From Pseudomonas lijiangensis (GTDB lineage: Bacteria; Pseudomonadota; Gammaproteobacteria; Pseudomonadales; Pseudomonadaceae): 64,000 nucleotides of DNA. Shown piece by piece: positions 16,844 to 25,578 of this stretch (positions are counted from its first letter, which is position 1; the number at the start of each line of letters is the position of its first letter). The notes under the pieces were generated by a model. It was not told the origin of the DNA. It did no database searches and was given only the letters and a program-made list of their open reading frames with translations. A program made the position numbers and the translations under genes. The stretch spans positions 2,491,001 to 2,555,000 of the forward strand of contig NZ_CP076668.1 of NCBI RefSeq assembly GCF_018968705.1, written 5' to 3'.

Positions 16844-18436
16844 TCAATAATAAGTTGCAACACCTGCATTCTTTTTCAGCAGGTCCTGATAAAGCTCCGC
16901 ATAGGGTTCCACAGCCTGTTGCCAGTTGAACGGCGCTGCCATGGCACGGCAACGCATGGCATTGAGCAGTGCTGTGTTGGCGAACACCTTGAAGGCACGA
17001 TTCAGGGCTTCGGTGTAGCTTTCTACGGTGGAATCATCGAAGAGGAAGCCGGTCACTCCGTCTTCAATCGTGTCCGCCAGACCGCCGGTATTGCGTGCGA
17101 CCGGCAGTGAACCGAAACGCTGGGCGTACATCTGGCTCAGGCCGCAAGGCTCGTAGCGGGATGGCATCAGCAGGAAGTCGCTCCCGGCGAACATGCGGCG
17201 GGCGTCGGTTTCATTGAAGCCGATACGTACACTGATCCGGCCGGGGAAACGTGCCGCCAGGGCGCGCATGGCTTCCTCTTCCTCAGGCTCGCCACGACCG
17301 ATGATCGCGATTTGCCCACCCTTATTGACGATGTGCTCGGCCACGCCAATGGTCAGGTCCAGTCCCTTCTGGTACACCAGCCGCGAAACCACGGCGAACA
17401 GCGGACCTGTAGACGGGTCGAGCTCGAACAGCTCGCGAACGTAGTCGGCGTTGATTTCCTTGCGCAGCCATTCATTGGGTGCGAAATGGCAGATCAGGTG
17501 CTCGTCGGTGCTGGCATCCCAGCTGGCGTCGATGCCGTTGGGGATCCCGCTGAGCTGACCTTTGTCGGCCTTGCTTTGCAGGAAGCCTTCCAGGCCGCAG
17601 CCGAAGTCGGCGGTGGTGATTTCCTTGGCGTAGGTGGCGCTGACCGTCGTGATATGGCTGGCGTAGGCCATACCGGCCTTGATGAAGGACAGCTTGCCGT
17701 AGAACTCCATGCCGTTGCTGCTCAAGGCTTCGTCCGGAATCCCCAGTTCACGACTCGACGCAGTACTCACGGTGCCTTGGTAAGCCAGGTTGTGAATGGT
17801 GAAAATGCTTGGCGTGGTCTGTCCGCGCCAGCGCATATAGGCTGGAGCCAGACCGGCAGGCCAGTCGTGGGCATGGACCAGTTCCGGGCTCCACTGGCTT
17901 TTTACTGCGCCAGCGGCGAAATCGGCTGCTGCCAGGCCCAGGCGGGCGAAACGGATGTGGTTGTCGGACCAGTCGCGGCCGTTGGCGTCACCGTAAGGGG
18001 TGCCTTCGCGTTCGTACAGTTCGGGGCAGATCAGTACATAAATGACCAGACCGTCCTTCATGTCCATGCGACCGATCTTGCAGGCTGGCAGGGCGGCATA
18101 GCCTCCCAGTTCGCTGATGACGTGGATCGGGTTGCCACTATTGAGCACTTGCGGGTAGCCCGGGATCAGCACGCGCACATCATGAAGATGACGCATGGCC
18201 CGTGGCAGGGCAGCAGATACATCGCCCAGGCCGCCGGTTTTTACCAGATCAGCCAGTTCAGAGGTCACGAACAGCACTTTGCGTCTGTTGACCGGGGAGA
18301 TCATGGGCTGTGCGGTTGAAGTGGGTAGTTGGAGCTGAGGAACAGTGGTTGTAGCAAATGATGGTAGATGAGTCAGCTCGTTGGCCAGCTGATTAAAACT
18401 CTCTCCCTTCTGGGTTTTGACCGCGGCGCTAATCAT
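16844..18436 (-). CDS. glgA: Glycogen synthase GlgA
   Basis: A 530-residue GT5 starch/glycogen synthase that adds glucose to alpha-1,4 glucan, classically from ADP-glucose. The KTGGLGD donor-binding motif is at 66-72 after RRKVLFVTSELADLV. The C-terminal catalytic loop SRYEPCGLSQMYAQRFGSLPVARNTGGLADT is intact. About 50 residues precede the Rossmann start, longer than the E. coli enzyme. ATG 18436 has GGGAG about 9 bp upstream. It is the first gene of the minus-strand run; its upstream region (18437-18600) carries paired ATTGG/CCAAT palindromes that could be operators. No glgC or glgB is in the window. Confidence 0.93.
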   Translation of the reverse strand: MISAAVKTQKGESFNQLANELTHLPSFATTTVPQLQLPTSTAQPMISPVNRRKVLFVTSELADLVKTGGLGDVSAALPRAMRHLHDVRVLIPGYPQVLNSGNPIHVISELGGYAALPACKIGRMDMKDGLVIYVLICPELYEREGTPYGDANGRDWSDNHIRFARLGLAAADFAAGAVKSQWSPELVHAHDWPAGLAPAYMRWRGQTTPSIFTIHNLAYQGTVSTASSRELGIPDEALSSNGMEFYGKLSFIKAGMAYASHITTVSATYAKEITTADFGCGLEGFLQSKADKGQLSGIPNGIDASWDASTDEHLICHFAPNEWLRKEINADYVRELFELDPSTGPLFAVVSRLVYQKGLDLTIGVAEHIVNKGGQIAIIGRGEPEEEEAMRALAARFPGRISVRIGFNETDARRMFAGSDFLLMPSRYEPCGLSQMYAQRFGSLPVARNTGGLADTIEDGVTGFLFDDSTVESYTEALNRAFKVFANTALLNAMRCRAMAAPFNWQQAVEPYAELYQDLLKKNAGVATYY

Positions 18437-19036
18437 CGTTTTCTCCCATTCAACACAGTGTTGGTACGGCATTGGCGTTTTATGAGCCATTTCCTATGGC
18501 TGGCGTTATTGCACTACGCAAAATCAGTACCTGTTTTGCAGCTTGCGCAGTGATGGAGCATTGGAAGCAGGCCCAATGCTTATTGGTCAGCCAATAGCAT
18601 AGGCGCTCTAAGCAGATGACCCGGCCGTTTTGGAGAAGTTTCGACTTTTTTATGGCGAAATGTCTGGCATGGGCGTCAGGCGTAGATAACGCTCGTGTCT
18701 TGGGAGCCCGCAAAGGCAGGGGTGCGTCTTTATGGTGCGGATTCTGGAGGGAAAAAAGCCCTGATGACCGGTCGTCGGATAGCCTGATGGCGGGTGCAGA
18801 ATCGAGCGAATTCAATGACAGATGCCATTATTTTGCGCAATTTTCCGGCAGCAAACAGGTTGTATGCCTCTTCCGGGTGCGTCAGGCGTTTTATCTTTGG
18901 GCGTCTGAAGAAATTTCCTACGTTAAGGCTGGAACATTTTGGGGTGATGCGCGATAGAATCTGCCCTCTTTGGCTTGCCTTCCTGCGTGCTCGCCATATG
19001 GAATCAAACTGTGTTGTCGTAATGAAGAGGTTGGAA
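18437..19036. other. 600-bp divergent intergenic region, glgA to GNAT gene
   Basis: No convincing gene. Short readings on both strands have no good start signal and unlikely composition. The half nearest glgA holds the paired ATTGG/CCAAT palindromes listed separately. Both the glgA promoter (minus) and the promoter of the GNAT gene (plus) should be here, but I cannot place either with confidence. Confidence 0.6.
18557..18600. promoter_or_regulatory. Two adjacent palindromes upstream of glgA (candidate operator)
   Basis: AGCATTGG (18557-18564), an 8-bp spacer and CCAATGCT (18573-18580) form a perfect 8-bp inverted repeat. It is followed at once by TATTGG (18581-18586), TCAG and CCAATA (18591-18596), the second palindrome extending to GCAT on its outer side. 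A further GCATTGG is at 18469-18475. This gives five ATTGG/CCAAT words in about 130 bp. The sites lie 120-165 bp upstream of the glgA start. They could bind a dimeric regulator in tandem; no known consensus was matched. Confidence 0.4.
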
Positions 19037-19528
19037 ATGGAAGCCCCAGAGGTGCTGGTACTGCAAGCGAGCTACACCAATCCTGTGCATGCCGAAGCGA
19101 TTGGGTTCGTCTTGAATCACTATGCCGAAGATGTCATGGGCGGTGGCGAGTCACTATCGGTCGATACTCGTCAGCAACTGGCAATCGAACTGGCCAAGCG
19201 ACCTCATGCTTTCAGTGTGCTGGCTTTTATCGCTGGGGAGCCGGTAGGACTGATCAACTGCTTTGAGGGTTTTTCGACTTTCGCCTGCCGCCCGCTGGTC
19301 AACATCCATGACGTGGTCGTGCTTGCCCAATACCGTGGCCGAGGCATCTGCCAGAAAATGCTCGCCAAGGTCGAAGAAATCGCTCGTCAGCGTGGCTGCT
19401 GCAAGCTGACACTCGAAGTGCTGGAAGGTAACGCGGCGGCGCAGGCCGTCTATGCAAGGCAGGGATTTGGCAGCTATGAGCTGGATCCGAAAATGGGACG
19501 TGCCATGTTCTGGCAGAAAACGCTTTAA
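19037..19528 (+). CDS. GNAT-family N-acetyltransferase
   Basis: A 163-residue single-domain GNAT acetyltransferase. The acetyl-CoA pyrophosphate loop VVVLAQYRGRGICQKMLAKVEEIARQRGC (motif A, Q/RxxGxG/A form as YRGRGI) and the C-terminal LEVLEGNAAAQAVYARQGF (motif B) are clear. ATG 19037 is chosen for AGAGG about 8 bp upstream; an ATG at 19022 lacks one, and a far longer reading from 18794 is not supported. It is monocistronic between the glgA promoter region and a hairpin at 19544. The substrate is unknown. Confidence 0.85.
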   Translation: MEAPEVLVLQASYTNPVHAEAIGFVLNHYAEDVMGGGESLSVDTRQQLAIELAKRPHAFSVLAFIAGEPVGLINCFEGFSTFACRPLVNIHDVVVLAQYRGRGICQKMLAKVEEIARQRGCCKLTLEVLEGNAAAQAVYARQGFGSYELDPKMGRAMFWQKTL

Positions 19529-19543
19529 GCTACGCTCATCGCG

Positions 19544-19567
19544 GGCAAGCCGGATATCAGGCTTGCC
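19544..19567. other. Hairpin between convergent GNAT gene and small CDS
   Basis: GGCAAGCC (19544-19551), an 8-nt loop, GGCTTGCC (19560-19567). It lies between the stop of the GNAT gene and the stop of the convergent 57-residue gene. There is no T-run on either side, so it is a weak terminator candidate or an RNA-stabilising hairpin. Confidence 0.4.
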
Positions 19568-19594
19568 ACTGAGCGTTGGGGCGGGGTATGCAGG

Positions 19595-19768
19595 TCAGGC
19601 TTGCAGGGCTGTGCCAGGACCGGCCAGTTGTGCTTGCTGCAGAAGCAGGCTCAAGTGGGCTACCTTGCTGAGCAATTGTTCACGCTCTTCTTTGAGGGCG
19701 CGCAGTTCGTCGCGACGGATAGTGACGTACAGGGTTTGTGGTGCAAGTGCTGGTAGTACAGTGCCCAT
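19595..19768 (-). CDS. Small conserved-looking protein, 57 residues
   Basis: A 57-residue protein beginning MGTVLPALAPQTLYVTIRRD and continuing as a charged helix (ELRALKEEREQLLSKVAHLS, then LLLQQAQLAG) that reads as a short coiled coil with a leucine heptad. ATG 19768 has GAGGTGAGC directly upstream, a strong Shine-Dalgarno that supports translation despite the small size. It is divergent from gnd (317 bp between starts) and convergent with the GNAT gene. I believe similar short proteins occur at this position in other Pseudomonas genomes, but no function is known to me. It may be a dimeric small regulator. Confidence 0.65.
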   Translation of the reverse strand: MGTVLPALAPQTLYVTIRRDELRALKEEREQLLSKVAHLSLLLQQAQLAGPGTALQA

Positions 19769-20085
19769 TGCTCACCTCGCAAATGGCGGATTCAACGTCG
19801 GAAAGACCTCTGCATTGACAATCACTCCTTGAATCGCCACTGCTTATCTCTCTATCGGCTCCGATTTTGATTTCTTTTGCACGAAATTGGAACTTTTTTA
19901 TTTTTAATTGTCGCGAACCTTTCGCGTTAACGCCAAAATGCAGTACCGGGCGGATGTAAATGCTGCTGTCCCTACCTTGGGGAACCGATGCCAGAGCTTT
20001 CTTGACTAACCAGCATGTGTCACTGAATCAAGTGCTGGAACCGAGAAAGTGAGGCACCTTTTTACAGATTGAGGAGCACCTTTTC
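19769..20085. other. Divergent promoter region between the 57-residue gene and gnd
   Basis: A 317-bp stretch with an AT-rich block at about 19865-19915 (runs of T and TTTTTAATTG) where a promoter could lie. Further on it is ordinary sequence. GAGGAGC precedes the gnd start. No specific operator or RNA was recognised. Confidence 0.5.
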
Positions 20086-21060
20086 ATGCAACTTGGGATT
20101 GTTGGACTGGGCCGCATGGGCGGCAATATTGCACGGCGACTGATGCTCGATGGCCACAGCACTGTGGTCTATGACCGCGATGAAGCCTCTCGCAATACCC
20201 TGGCCAACGAAGGTTCGACGGCTGCCGACGACCTCGCGTCACTGGTCGCCGCGCTCGAAAAACCACGTGCTGTCTGGGTCATGCTCCCGGCCGGTGCTCC
20301 GACCGAAGACACCATTCAGGTGCTGAGCCAGTTGCTGGAAGCCGACGATGTGATCATCGATGGCGGCAACACCTTCTACAAGGACGACATCCGTCGCGCC
20401 AAGGAGCTGACCGAAAAAGGTCTGCACTACATCGATGTCGGCACTTCCGGCGGTGTGTGGGGCCTGGAACGCGGCTATTGCATGATGATCGGTGGTGAAA
20501 GCGCCATCGTAGAGCGTCTGGACCCGCTGTTCGCCACTCTGGCTCCGGGCTATGGCTCCATCGAGCGCACCAGGGACCGCAAATCCAGCGATGATCGTGC
20601 CGAGCGCGGCTATATCCACTCGGGCCCGGCCGGTTCCGGTCACTTCGTGAAGATGATTCACAACGGCATCGAGTACGGAATGATGCAGGCCTTTGCCGAG
20701 GGCTTCGATCTGCTCAAGCAGAAGAACTCCGAGCACCTGCCGCCCGAGCAGCGTTTCGACCTCAACACTGCCGACATCGCCGAAGTCTGGCGTCGTGGCA
20801 GCGTGGTTTCGTCCTGGCTGCTGGACCTGACCGCCGATGCCCTGGCAACTGATCCTGATCTTGATGCATTCTCCGGTTCCGTGGCCGACAGTGGCGAAGG
20901 CCGCTGGACCATCGAAGCCGCCATCGAGCAGGCCGTGCCGGTTCCGGTGTTGTCCAGCGCGCTGTTTGCCCGCTTCCGTTCGCGTCAGACCAGTTCTTAC
21001 GCTGACAAGATGCTTTCCGCCATGCGCTTCGGGTTCGGTGGTCACAAGGAACCCAAGTAA
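20086..21060 (+). CDS. gnd: 6-phosphogluconate dehydrogenase (short, GndA type)
   Basis: A 324-residue decarboxylating 6-phosphogluconate dehydrogenase giving ribulose 5-phosphate. The Rossmann loop GLGRMGGN is at 7-14, the conserved substrate-site segments are [10 protein letters not shown] and [14 protein letters not shown], and the catalytic helix is [21 protein letters not shown]. It belongs to the short (about 300-330) class rather than the 470-residue E. coli type. ATG 20086 has GAGGAGC 9-10 bp upstream. The stop shares one base with the zwf start, so the two are translationally coupled. Confidence 0.92.
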   Translation: MQLGIVGLGRMGGNIARRLMLDGHSTVVYDRDEASRNTLANEGSTAADDLASLVAALEKPRAVWVMLPAGAPTEDTIQVLSQLLEADDVIIDGGNTFYKDDIRRAKELTEKGLHYIDVGTSGGVWGLERGYCMMIGGESAIVERLDPLFATLAPGYGSIERTRDRKSSDDRAERGYIHSGPAGSGHFVKMIHNGIEYGMMQAFAEGFDLLKQKNSEHLPPEQRFDLNTADIAEVWRRGSVVSSWLLDLTADALATDPDLDAFSGSVADSGEGRWTIEAAIEQAVPVPVLSSALFARFRSRQTSSYADKMLSAMRFGFGGHKEPK

Positions 21061-22592
21061 TGGGCCTGTCACGCGGCAAGGCCGCACACAAGGCTGAGGT
21101 TGCTCCTGCTACGACATTGTTTCTGTTCGGTGCTCACGGTGACCTGGTAAAGCGTTTGTTGATGCCGGCGCTCTACAACCTGGCGCGTGACGGACTGTTG
21201 GATGAGGGGCTGCATATTGTCGGTGTCGATCACAATGCGATCAGTGACACCGACTTTGCCCTCAAGCTGGAAAACTTCATCCGCCAGGAGGCCTCCAGCA
21301 AGGTCTCCGAGGCGGGTGGGGAAGCCCTGGACCCTGAGCTCTGGGGCAAGCTGGCCAAGCGCATCAGCTATGTGCAAGGCGACTTTCTCGACGATTCGAC
21401 CTATCAGGACATTGCCAGCAAGATCGAGGGCAGCGGCACGGCCAATGCCGTTTTCTATCTTGCTACGGCGCCACGCTTCTTCAGTGAAGTGGTTTCGCGA
21501 CTCGGTTCCTCGGGCCTGTTGACGGAGGCCGAGGGCAGCTTTCGCCGGGTGGTGATCGAAAAACCGTTCGGTTCGGATCTGGCCAGTGCGGTTGAGCTCA
21601 ATGCCTGCCTGCTCAAGGTCATGACCGAAAAGCAGATTTATCGCATCGACCATTATCTGGGCAAGGAAACGGTACAGAACATTCTGGTCACCCGTTTCTC
21701 CAACGCCTTTTTCGAGTCGTTCTGGAACAACCACTACATCGACCACATCCAGATTACGGCAGCTGAAACCGTGGGTGTCGAAACCCGTGGCAGCTTTTAT
21801 GAGAATACCGGGGCATTGCGCGACATGGTGCCCAATCACCTGTTTCAGTTGCTGGCCATGGTCGCCATGGAACCACCGGCAGCGTTCGGCGCCGATGCGG
21901 TGCGTGGCGAGAAGGCCAAGGTCATCGGCGCGATTCGGCCGTGGAGCAAGGAAGAGGCACTGAGTAACTCGGTGCGCGGCCAGTACACCAAAGGCCGGTC
22001 GGGTGATCGTGACGTTGTCGGCTATCGCGACGAAGAGCGCGTTGATGCTGACAGCACGACCGAAACCTATGTGGCCCTCAAGGTGCTGGTGGATAACTGG
22101 CGTTGGGTCGGGGTGCCGTTCTATCTGCGCACCGGCAAGCGCATGAGCTCCCGTGATACCGAAATCGCTATCTGCTTCAAACCGGCGCCTTATGCCCAGT
22201 TCCGGGATACCGAGGTCGACCGGCTCAAGCCCAATTACCTGCGAATCCAGATTCAGCCCAATGAGGGCGTCTGGTTCGATCTGTTTGCCAAGCGTCCGGG
22301 GCCGACCCTGGACATGGAAGACATCGAACTGGGTTTTGCTTACAAGGACTTTTTCGAGATGCAGCCATCGACCGGCTACGAAACCCTGATCTACGACTGC
22401 CTGACGGGCGACCAGACGCTGTTCCAGCGCGCCGACAATATCGAGAATGGCTGGCGCGCCGTGCAGCCGTTTCTGGATGCCTGGGCCGACAAGCCCGAAG
22501 TGCAGTTTTACAAGGCCGGTGAAGACGGGCCTGAGGCTGCGCAAGACCTGCTGATCCGTGATGGCCGCGAGTGGCGCCAGATCGATGACTGA
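21060..22592 (+). CDS. zwf: Glucose-6-phosphate dehydrogenase Zwf
   Basis: A 510-residue enzyme oxidising glucose 6-phosphate to 6-phosphogluconolactone. The substrate signature RIDHYLGKE is present at about 197-205. The nucleotide-binding loop reads GAHGDLVKR (24-32), where the canonical form is GASGDLA: Ser is replaced by His. The start overlaps the gnd stop (TAATG). It probably encodes one of several Zwf isoenzymes, as pseudomonads usually carry another copy beside edd/glk. Linked with gnd it forms an oxidative pentose phosphate unit. No pgl (6-phosphogluconolactonase) is adjacent. Confidence 0.92.
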   Translation: MGLSRGKAAHKAEVAPATTLFLFGAHGDLVKRLLMPALYNLARDGLLDEGLHIVGVDHNAISDTDFALKLENFIRQEASSKVSEAGGEALDPELWGKLAKRISYVQGDFLDDSTYQDIASKIEGSGTANAVFYLATAPRFFSEVVSRLGSSGLLTEAEGSFRRVVIEKPFGSDLASAVELNACLLKVMTEKQIYRIDHYLGKETVQNILVTRFSNAFFESFWNNHYIDHIQITAAETVGVETRGSFYENTGALRDMVPNHLFQLLAMVAMEPPAAFGADAVRGEKAKVIGAIRPWSKEEALSNSVRGQYTKGRSGDRDVVGYRDEERVDADSTTETYVALKVLVDNWRWVGVPFYLRTGKRMSSRDTEIAICFKPAPYAQFRDTEVDRLKPNYLRIQIQPNEGVWFDLFAKRPGPTLDMEDIELGFAYKDFFEMQPSTGYETLIYDCLTGDQTLFQRADNIENGWRAVQPFLDAWADKPEVQFYKAGEDGPEAAQDLLIRDGREWRQIDD

Positions 22593-23403
22593 GCGCTCGA
22601 AGTTACTCATCCGCTTCCTGTTGTCCGATATCGATGGCACCTTGCTGCTCCCCGATCACAGCCTCACTTCGGCTACTGTCGAGGCCGTGGGGCGGCTGCG
22701 CGATGCCGGGATTCACTTCACCCTGGCCAGCAGTCGGCCGCCACGGGCCATGGGGCAGATCATCGAAGCATTGGGCGTCGATCTGCCGACCGTCTCTTTC
22801 AACGGCGGCACTATCACTCATCCCGATGGCAGCCTGCTGGCGGCCCATCGAATCGAGCCAGAGGCTGCGCGCACTTGCCTGGAGCTGTTCGCCACTGAAG
22901 AGGTCGCGGTCTGGGTCTTTGCCGATGACCAATGGCTTCTGCTCGATCCTCACAGCGCTTATGTCGATCACGAGCGTCATGCGCTGGGTTATGAGCCGCT
23001 GCTGGTGGACAGCTTCGAGCCGTATCTGGATCGCATCGACAAGATCGTGGCCTCCAGCACTGACTTCGATTTGCTCGAAACCCTGGAAAACCGGCTCAAC
23101 CCCTTGATTGAAGGGCAGGCCCTGGCGGCGCGTTCGCAATCCTATTACCTCGATGTCACGGCTTTGGCGGCCAACAAGGGCACGGCCCTGATGACGCTTG
23201 CCGAGTATCTGGGTGTCGAACTGGTGAATACGGCTGCCATTGGCGATGGTGGCAACGATGTCGCCATGTTCCAGGTGGCTGGGCTCTCCATTGCCATGGG
23301 TCAGGCCGATGCGAGTGTGCGAGGGCAAGCCTATATCGTCACCGAAAGCAACCTTCAGGACGGTGTGGCTCAGGCCATCGACCGTTATATCCTGCCGCGC
23401 TGA
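22585..23403 (+). CDS. Cof-type HAD-superfamily phosphatase
   Basis: A 272-residue HAD phosphatase of the Cof/type IIB class. Motif I is LLSDIDGTLL (Asp nucleophile near residue 14), motif II is in FTLASSRPPRAM, Lys of NKGTALMTL is motif III, and GDGGNDVAMFQVAG is motif IV. A C2B cap lies between (about 85-190). Such enzymes dephosphorylate sugar phosphates. The start overlaps the zwf stop by 8 bp, so it is expressed with gnd-zwf and may clear an excess sugar phosphate of that pathway; this is inference. Confidence 0.87.
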   Translation: MTERSKLLIRFLLSDIDGTLLLPDHSLTSATVEAVGRLRDAGIHFTLASSRPPRAMGQIIEALGVDLPTVSFNGGTITHPDGSLLAAHRIEPEAARTCLELFATEEVAVWVFADDQWLLLDPHSAYVDHERHALGYEPLLVDSFEPYLDRIDKIVASSTDFDLLETLENRLNPLIEGQALAARSQSYYLDVTALAANKGTALMTLAEYLGVELVNTAAIGDGGNDVAMFQVAGLSIAMGQADASVRGQAYIVTESNLQDGVAQAIDRYILPR

Positions 23404-23451
23404 GGTCTGCTGTTCCCGGCGCGGCTTCACGATAGGGACGGACATTCTCGA

Positions 23452-25275
23452 ATGGCTGCACTGATTGAAGACTACGCATTGCTGGGTAATTGCCGGACTG
23501 CCGCTCTGGTTGCCCGGGATGGTTCACTGGATTGGCTGTGTTTTCCGCGTTTCGATGCACCTGCCTGTTTCGCGGCCTTGCTGGGCGACAGTGATAATGG
23601 TCGCTGGAAGATTGCACCGGCAGAAGAGGTCATATCGGTCGAGCGTAGCTATCGCGACGGCACTCTGATTCTGGAAACCCTGTTCAGGACAGCGAGCGGC
23701 CGTGCAATGCTGATCGACTTCATGCCCATGGGGGCTGACAATCAGGTGGTGCGGATCGTGGTCGGCCTTGAAGGGAAGGTCCGGTTCAGCATGGACCTTG
23801 CCATTCGTTTCGATTACGGCAGTACGGTGCCGTGGGTCGAGAGAAAAGACCCTCATACCCTGACCGCTGTTGCCGGACCTGAAATGCTGGTGCTGCGCAG
23901 CCCGGTTTCCCTGCAAGCTCATGATCACCACACCGGCAGTGACTTTGATGTGGCTGCTGGCGAACGCAAGGTCTTTACCCTGGCTTACCAGCCTTCCTAC
24001 GAGCCGATACTTCCCGAAACCGATGCCGGGCAGGCGATGGTCCGCACCGAAGCTTTCTGGCGAGCATTTTCCGATCGCTGTCCTGATGTCGGGCCGTGGA
24101 CGGCACAGGTCAAGCGCTCGCTGATTACCCTCAAGGCCATGACTTACCAGCCTACGGGCGGCATCGTTGCCGCAGTGACGACTTCGTTGCCCGAGCAGTT
24201 GGGAGGTGAGCGCAATTGGGATTACCGCTATTGCTGGCTACGGGATGCGACCATGACGCTGCTGGCGTTCATGAACTTGGGCTATTTCGAGGAAGCGACA
24301 GAATGGCGTGACTGGCTGCTGCGTTCGGTGGCGGGTAATCCCGACCAGATACAGATCATGTACGGGCTGGGCGGTGAGCGGCGGCTGCTGGAGTATGAAT
24401 TGCCCTGGCTGAGCGGTTACAAGGGATCGCAACCGGTGCGCATCGGCAACGGTGCCGCAACCCAGATGCAGCTGGATGTCTACGGCGAAGTGGCCGATGC
24501 CATGATCCAGGCCCTCAAGGGCGGCATGCCGCGACACCCGCGCAGCATTGCCATTTCCAAGGTGGTGATGCCGTTTCTGGAGACGGTCTGGCATTTGCCG
24601 GATGCCGGTATCTGGGAGATTCGTTCCGAACCCCGGCACTTTACCCATTCCAAGGTCATGGCCTGGGTGGCGTTCGATCGCAATGCCACGCAGATTGCCC
24701 AGGCTGCGGACAACGACGAAGACCGGGCGCTGGCGCGGCACTATCGGGATGTGGCGGATCGCATCCATGCCGATGTCTGCCTCAATGGCTTCAATGAGCA
24801 ACTGGGCTGTTTCGTGCAGACCTATGGCGCCACCGAAATGGATGCCAGCCTGTTACAGATTGCCCTGACCGGATTCCTGCCTGCCACCGATCCCCGGGTG
24901 GTCGCTACCGTGGACAGGATCGAGCGCACCCTGATGCAGGACGGCCTGTTGTTGCGTTATGACAATGAACGCAGTGTCGACGGCTTGTCGGGAACCGAAG
25001 GGACTTTCCTGGTGTGTTCGTTCTGGCTCGCCGATGTGTACGTCCTGCAGGGCCGTGCGCGGGAGGCCAGAGAACTGTTCGACCGCTTGTGCGGCCTGTG
25101 CAACGACGTAGGACTGCTGGCCGAGCAATACGAGCCCCAGGGCAAGCACATGCTGGGTAACTTCCCCCAGGCGTTCAGCCATATCGGCATCATCAATACC
25201 GCGCTGAACCTGCACCGTGCGGAGTGCCCGCTCAAGGCGCGTACATCGGCTGGTTTTGAAAGCATTGCGGGGTAG
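23452..25275 (+). CDS. Glycoside hydrolase family 15 protein (glucoamylase/trehalase-like)
   Basis: A 607-residue GH15 protein. The N-terminal beta-sandwich begins IEDYALLGNCRTAALVARDG, and the (alpha/alpha)6 barrel contains NWDYRYCWLRDA, PDAGIWEIRSEPRHFTHSK (acid region) and LGNFPQAFSHIG near the C-terminal catalytic base. No signal peptide is seen, so it is cytoplasmic. Bacterial members of this type include glucoamylases and trehalases, and the nearby glycogen/trehalose genes make either plausible. It starts 48 bp after the HAD gene with GGGACGG upstream and ends the gnd-zwf-HAD-GH15 unit; a REP element follows immediately. Confidence 0.88.
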   Translation: MAALIEDYALLGNCRTAALVARDGSLDWLCFPRFDAPACFAALLGDSDNGRWKIAPAEEVISVERSYRDGTLILETLFRTASGRAMLIDFMPMGADNQVVRIVVGLEGKVRFSMDLAIRFDYGSTVPWVERKDPHTLTAVAGPEMLVLRSPVSLQAHDHHTGSDFDVAAGERKVFTLAYQPSYEPILPETDAGQAMVRTEAFWRAFSDRCPDVGPWTAQVKRSLITLKAMTYQPTGGIVAAVTTSLPEQLGGERNWDYRYCWLRDATMTLLAFMNLGYFEEATEWRDWLLRSVAGNPDQIQIMYGLGGERRLLEYELPWLSGYKGSQPVRIGNGAATQMQLDVYGEVADAMIQALKGGMPRHPRSIAISKVVMPFLETVWHLPDAGIWEIRSEPRHFTHSKVMAWVAFDRNATQIAQAADNDEDRALARHYRDVADRIHADVCLNGFNEQLGCFVQTYGATEMDASLLQIALTGFLPATDPRVVATVDRIERTLMQDGLLLRYDNERSVDGLSGTEGTFLVCSFWLADVYVLQGRAREARELFDRLCGLCNDVGLLAEQYEPQGKHMLGNFPQAFSHIGIINTALNLHRAECPLKARTSAGFESIAG

Positions 25276-25336
25276 CTTGTTCGCGAATAAATTCGCTCCC
25301 ACAGGATGGCTGTGTGCGAATTCATTCGCGAAAAGG
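25275..25336. repeat. REP pair (REPIN-like) after the GH15 gene
   Basis: Two inverted copies of a Pseudomonas REP with core TTCGCGAATnAATTCGC: left copy 25275-25302 ending GCTCCCAC, right copy about 25312-25336 with GCGAATTCATTCGCGAA. The two are separated by roughly 10 bp and can fold into one hairpin. It begins at the last base of the GH15 stop codon. Confidence 0.7.
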
Positions 25337-25382
25337 AAGTGAGCGATGGCTGGCAATCGATCCCGCAAAGAGGCTGCTACGG

Positions 25383-25562
25383 TTAAAGAGCCTTGCTGAC
25401 TTTCACATCGCTGATCTGGTCATCGCTCTGGCCGTGCATTTTTTCCAGTGCAGCCCTGGCTTCTTCTACCGAGGCCGATTGCAGTTGTGCGAATTCGAAG
25501 CGGCGCTCGCCATTGAGTTTGTAGCTGACGGCGTACTTGGTGGTGCTGGCAGGGTTGTTCAC
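25383..25562 (-). CDS. Small hypothetical protein, 59 residues
   Basis: A 59-residue protein starting with GTG at 25562 (VNNPASTTKYAVSYKLNGER) and ending SDVKVSKAL. AAGGAGCC lies 5-6 bp upstream, strong support for this start, and an in-frame stop just above excludes a longer form. Sequence alternates beta-prone and helical segments (RFEFAQLQSASVEEARAALE). It lies 16 bp after the DUF1883 gene on the same strand and is probably co-transcribed. No function recognised. Confidence 0.6.
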   Translation of the reverse strand: MNNPASTTKYAVSYKLNGERRFEFAQLQSASVEEARAALEKMHGQSDDQISDVKVSKAL

Positions 25563-25578
25563 ATTGGCTCCTTGGGCA

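Noticed and set aside
16827..16952. Longer treZ start at 16952
   Set aside because: The extra 42 residues overlap glgA and are Cys-rich and atypical; ATG 16826 has GGAGAAGGGG.
18480..18815. 111-codon minus-strand frame upstream of glgA
   Set aside because: It runs over the palindrome array, has no start signal and looks like random coding.
18794..19021. N-terminal extension of the GNAT gene upstream of 19037
   Set aside because: The added 81 residues have no GNAT character; AGAGG supports the later ATG.
21069..22640. 523-codon minus-strand frame antisense to zwf
   Set aside because: Zwf is clear on the plus strand; the antisense frame has no motifs and no start signal.
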